In this document: positions 5,968 through 7,584 of the stretch, piece after piece
How the letters are laid out: each line of letters opens with the position of its first letter
How positions within the stretch are numbered: position 1 is the stretch's first letter
Program-made: the position numbers and the translations under genes
Assembly (NCBI GenBank): GCA_020052975.1
Contig: JAGVOC010000249.1
Location: forward strand, 1 to 7,584
Length of the DNA stretch: 7,584 nucleotides
Source: Desulfobacterales bacterium
Lineage (GTDB): Bacteria > Desulfobacterota > Desulfobacteria > Desulfobacterales > RPRI01
Direction: 5' to 3'
Notes under the pieces: generated by a model
The model's database searches: none
Seen by the model: the letters and a program-made list of their open reading frames with translations, nothing else
What the model was told of the DNA's origin: nothing

Positions 5968-6747
5968 ATGTTTAAAGAAGATTTAAGCGAATTATTTCAT
6001 TACAAGGATCTGCTTTTTAACCTGGTAATCCGCGATCTTACGGTGCGGTACAAACGTTCAATGTTAGGCTTTTGGTGGAGTTGGCTCAATCCCCTGCTGA
6101 ATACTATTGTGTTCACTATCGTCTTTTCAACCATATTCCGGTTTGAGGTTAAAAACTTTATTATTTATTTTCTTTCTGGATATCAAGTGTGGAATTTTTT
6201 TGCCCAGAGCACCGCTTTTGGATCGCGGTGCCTGCTAAATAGCGGACCGTTATTTAAAAAAATCTATATTCCTAAAATGATATTTGTTATATCAGCAGTT
6301 TTATCACAAATAATAAATTTTGGCTTCGCACTTATTCCACTTTTCATACTTTTACCTATTTTAGGAAAAGGATATCATTTATCTTTGTTATTTTTACCTG
6401 TGTCAATTCTATTTGCAATTATGTTTACACTTGGAATATGTTTTATATTATCAGCTACTGCGGTTTATTTTAATGATATAATTGACATCTATCAGATACT
6501 TCTCACATCGTGGATGTATCTTACTCCAGTTATATATCCTATCGATATTGTTCCTAAGAAATTCCTCCCTTTTTTTAAACTTAATCCTGCTTATTATATC
6601 GTCGAATGCTTCCGTGTGCCGATCTATATGGGAGAGATCCCGAATCTGCAATGTATTGTTTTGGCCCTACTGGTGTCTACCACGAGCCTTTTAATCGGAT
6701 ACCGGGTGTTCACTAAATTGGCTGATTCCTTTGTTTATTATGTCTAA
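5968..6747 (+). CDS. wzm: ABC-2 type polysaccharide exporter permease (Wzm-like)
   Basis: This 259-residue inner-membrane permease would form the channel half of a polysaccharide ABC exporter. It begins with a cytoplasmic N-terminus carrying the family hallmark RDLTVRYKRSMLGFWWSWLN (22-41), followed by about six membrane helices (near 44-58, 64-80, 104-126, 138-165, 172-190, 228-245). KKIYIPKM (97-104), YFNDIIDIYQILLTSWMYL (167-185) with TPVIYP (186-191), and LNPAYYIVECFR (205-216) are all typical of the O-antigen/teichoic acid exporter permeases. Length is normal. It pairs with the ATPase gene 13 bases downstream. No convincing ribosome site precedes ATG 5968. The stretch encoding residues about 92-211 is far more AT-rich than both ends (28% GC, 19% third-position GC by hand count), suggesting a mosaic gene. 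Confidence 0.95.
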   Translation: MFKEDLSELFHYKDLLFNLVIRDLTVRYKRSMLGFWWSWLNPLLNTIVFTIVFSTIFRFEVKNFIIYFLSGYQVWNFFAQSTAFGSRCLLNSGPLFKKIYIPKMIFVISAVLSQIINFGFALIPLFILLPILGKGYHLSLLFLPVSILFAIMFTLGICFILSATAVYFNDIIDIYQILLTSWMYLTPVIYPIDIVPKKFLPFFKLNPAYYIVECFRVPIYMGEIPNLQCIVLALLVSTTSLLIGYRVFTKLADSFVYYV

Positions 6748-6760
6748 CGTGCCTTGATCC

Positions 6761-7534
6761 ATGGAATTTCCCATCACCTTACAAGATATCTCGGTGCGCT
6801 ACCGCTTACCTAAGGAGCGTATCCACACCTTTAAGGAATTTGTGATCAAATCCCTGAAAGGCCACATTGAATATGAAGAATTCTGGGCTTTGAAAAATAT
6901 TAGTTTTCAGGTTCTCCCGGGGGAAATGCTGGGCATTGTCGGGCGAAACGGCGCAGGCAAAACCACTTTGTTAAAGCTTATCGCTAGAGTGATGAAACCG
7001 TTGTCCGGCCAGATCCGCGTGGAGGGAAAGATAGCTCCGATGATCGAACTGGGGGGGGGCTTCGACCTTGAACTGACTGGCCGGGAGAATGTCTATCTAT
7101 TCGGCTCTATCCTGGGTATTAATCGACGGGCCATGGATAAGAAATTTGAGGCAATCACTGAATTTGCCGGACTTAAGGATTTCATCGAAGCTCCTTTGCG
7201 GGTCTACTCCTCCGGTATGATTACCCGCTTAGGATTTGCCGTGGTCATTGCGGTGGATCCGGATATCATGATCTTGGACGAAATTCTCGCGGTAGGAGAT
7301 ACGGCTTTTCAAGAGAAATGCCATGCTCACATTGCTCAATTTCGCCGGGCTGGGGGCACCATCCTATTTGTCTCTCATGACCTCGATCAAATTCTGAAAT
7401 TTTGCGACCGGGCCCTCTGGCTGGAGAAAGGGGAAGTCAAGGCTTGGGGAGTCACCAAAGCAGTGGTACAAGATTATCAGAAGTTTTTGGAGTCGGTTTC
7501 CTCTTCATATTACTCAGGGCATTTAACTGATTAA
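6761..7534 (+). CDS. wzt: ABC-2 type polysaccharide exporter ATP-binding protein (Wzt-like, short form)
   Basis: This 257-residue cytoplasmic ATPase would power export of lipid-linked polysaccharide through the adjacent Wzm. It has Walker A GRNGAGKTT (61-69), the Wzt/TagH-type region IELGGGFDLELTGREN (95-110), the degenerate ABC signature YSSGM (149-153), Walker B IMILDE (169-174) with catalytic Glu174, a D-loop AVGD (177-180) and the switch His206 in VSHD. The N-terminal extension before Walker A (about 60 residues, including ISVRY) is usual for this family. The protein ends about 50 residues after the switch His, so it lacks the C-terminal carbohydrate-binding domain that lets long Wzt proteins recognise a capped chain end. 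ATG 6761 is the first start after an in-frame TGA at 6755-6757; no clear ribosome site is present, so translational coupling to wzm is likely. A G9 run (7051-7059) lies in the frame. Confidence 0.96.
   Translation: MEFPITLQDISVRYRLPKERIHTFKEFVIKSLKGHIEYEEFWALKNISFQVLPGEMLGIVGRNGAGKTTLLKLIARVMKPLSGQIRVEGKIAPMIELGGGFDLELTGRENVYLFGSILGINRRAMDKKFEAITEFAGLKDFIEAPLRVYSSGMITRLGFAVVIAVDPDIMILDEILAVGDTAFQEKCHAHIAQFRRAGGTILFVSHDLDQILKFCDRALWLEKGEVKAWGVTKAVVQDYQKFLESVSSSYYSGHLTD
7051..7059 (+). repeat. G9 homopolymer inside wzt
   Basis: Nine consecutive G bases span the end of the Leu97 codon and Gly98-Gly100 (CTG GGG GGG GGC). A single-base change in either direction ends translation within a few codons: with ten G the frame reads Leu-Arg-Pro then TGA, and with eight it reads Ala-Ser-Thr-Leu-Asn then TGA. 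Poly-G tracts of this length are known phase-variation elements in surface-glycan genes of other bacteria; variation here is not shown. Confidence 0.55.
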
Positions 7535-7540
7535 CTTTTT

Positions 7541-7584
7541 ATGCTGCGCCATGAACCTGTTTTTCTTGGAAATAGTTGGCGACA
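7541..7584 (+). CDS. Possible start of the next gene, cut by the window edge
   Basis: Two overlapping frames begin with ATG just after wzt and stay open to the window end. One starts at 7541 (MLRHEPVFLGNSWR), six bases past the wzt stop; the other starts at 7551 (MNLFFLEIVGD). Neither has a visible ribosome site and the fragments are too short to assign a family. The close spacing suggests the operon continues, but which start is real cannot be decided here. Confidence 0.3.
   Translation, partial: MLRHEPVFLGNSWR

Overview
The window is a compact stretch of a surface-polysaccharide (O-antigen or capsule/exopolysaccharide) assembly locus. All six complete genes are on the + strand. Two inner-membrane lipid-linked glycan functions (initiating sugar-phosphate transferase, Wzy/WaaL-type ligase or polymerase) and a Wzm/Wzt-type exporter point to a Gram-negative bacterium. 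The mixed, moderate GC content, the ATG/GTG/TTG starts and two radical SAM enzymes inside a glycan locus would suit an anaerobe such as a member of the Desulfobacterota. That taxonomic placement is a guess; nothing in the window fixes it.

Layout: 1-240 is a leader with no gene I can support, a TTGACA element and a small hairpin. 241-1731 encodes a polyprenyl-phosphate sugar-1-phosphate transferase with four N-terminal membrane helices, a Rossmann-like middle and a C-terminal catalytic domain. 1789-3129 encodes a polytopic O-antigen ligase/polymerase-family protein. 3130-3474 is a 345-bp gap holding a second copy of the TTGACA element. 3475-4941 encodes a cobalamin-binding-type radical SAM enzyme (GTG start) and 5027-5887 a short radical SAM/SPASM enzyme (TTG start). 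5968-6747 and 6761-7534 encode the permease (Wzm type) and ATPase (Wzt type) of an ABC-2 polysaccharide exporter. A further gene may begin in the last 44 bases.

Working model (inference): the sugar transferase loads the first sugar phosphate onto undecaprenyl phosphate. Glycosyltransferases outside the window extend the chain, Wzm/Wzt flips it to the periplasm, and the ligase-family protein transfers or polymerises it. The two adjacent radical SAM enzymes are the unusual part. Their position between the ligase and the exporter suggests that they modify the glycan, its precursor or an associated molecule, but the sequence does not show the substrate.

Other signals worth attention are sharp drops in third-position GC inside single genes (middle of wzm, middle of the sugar transferase), which suggest mosaic recombination, and 8-9-base homopolymers inside the sugar transferase, ligase and wzt reading frames that could behave as contingency tracts. 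All GC figures are hand counts.
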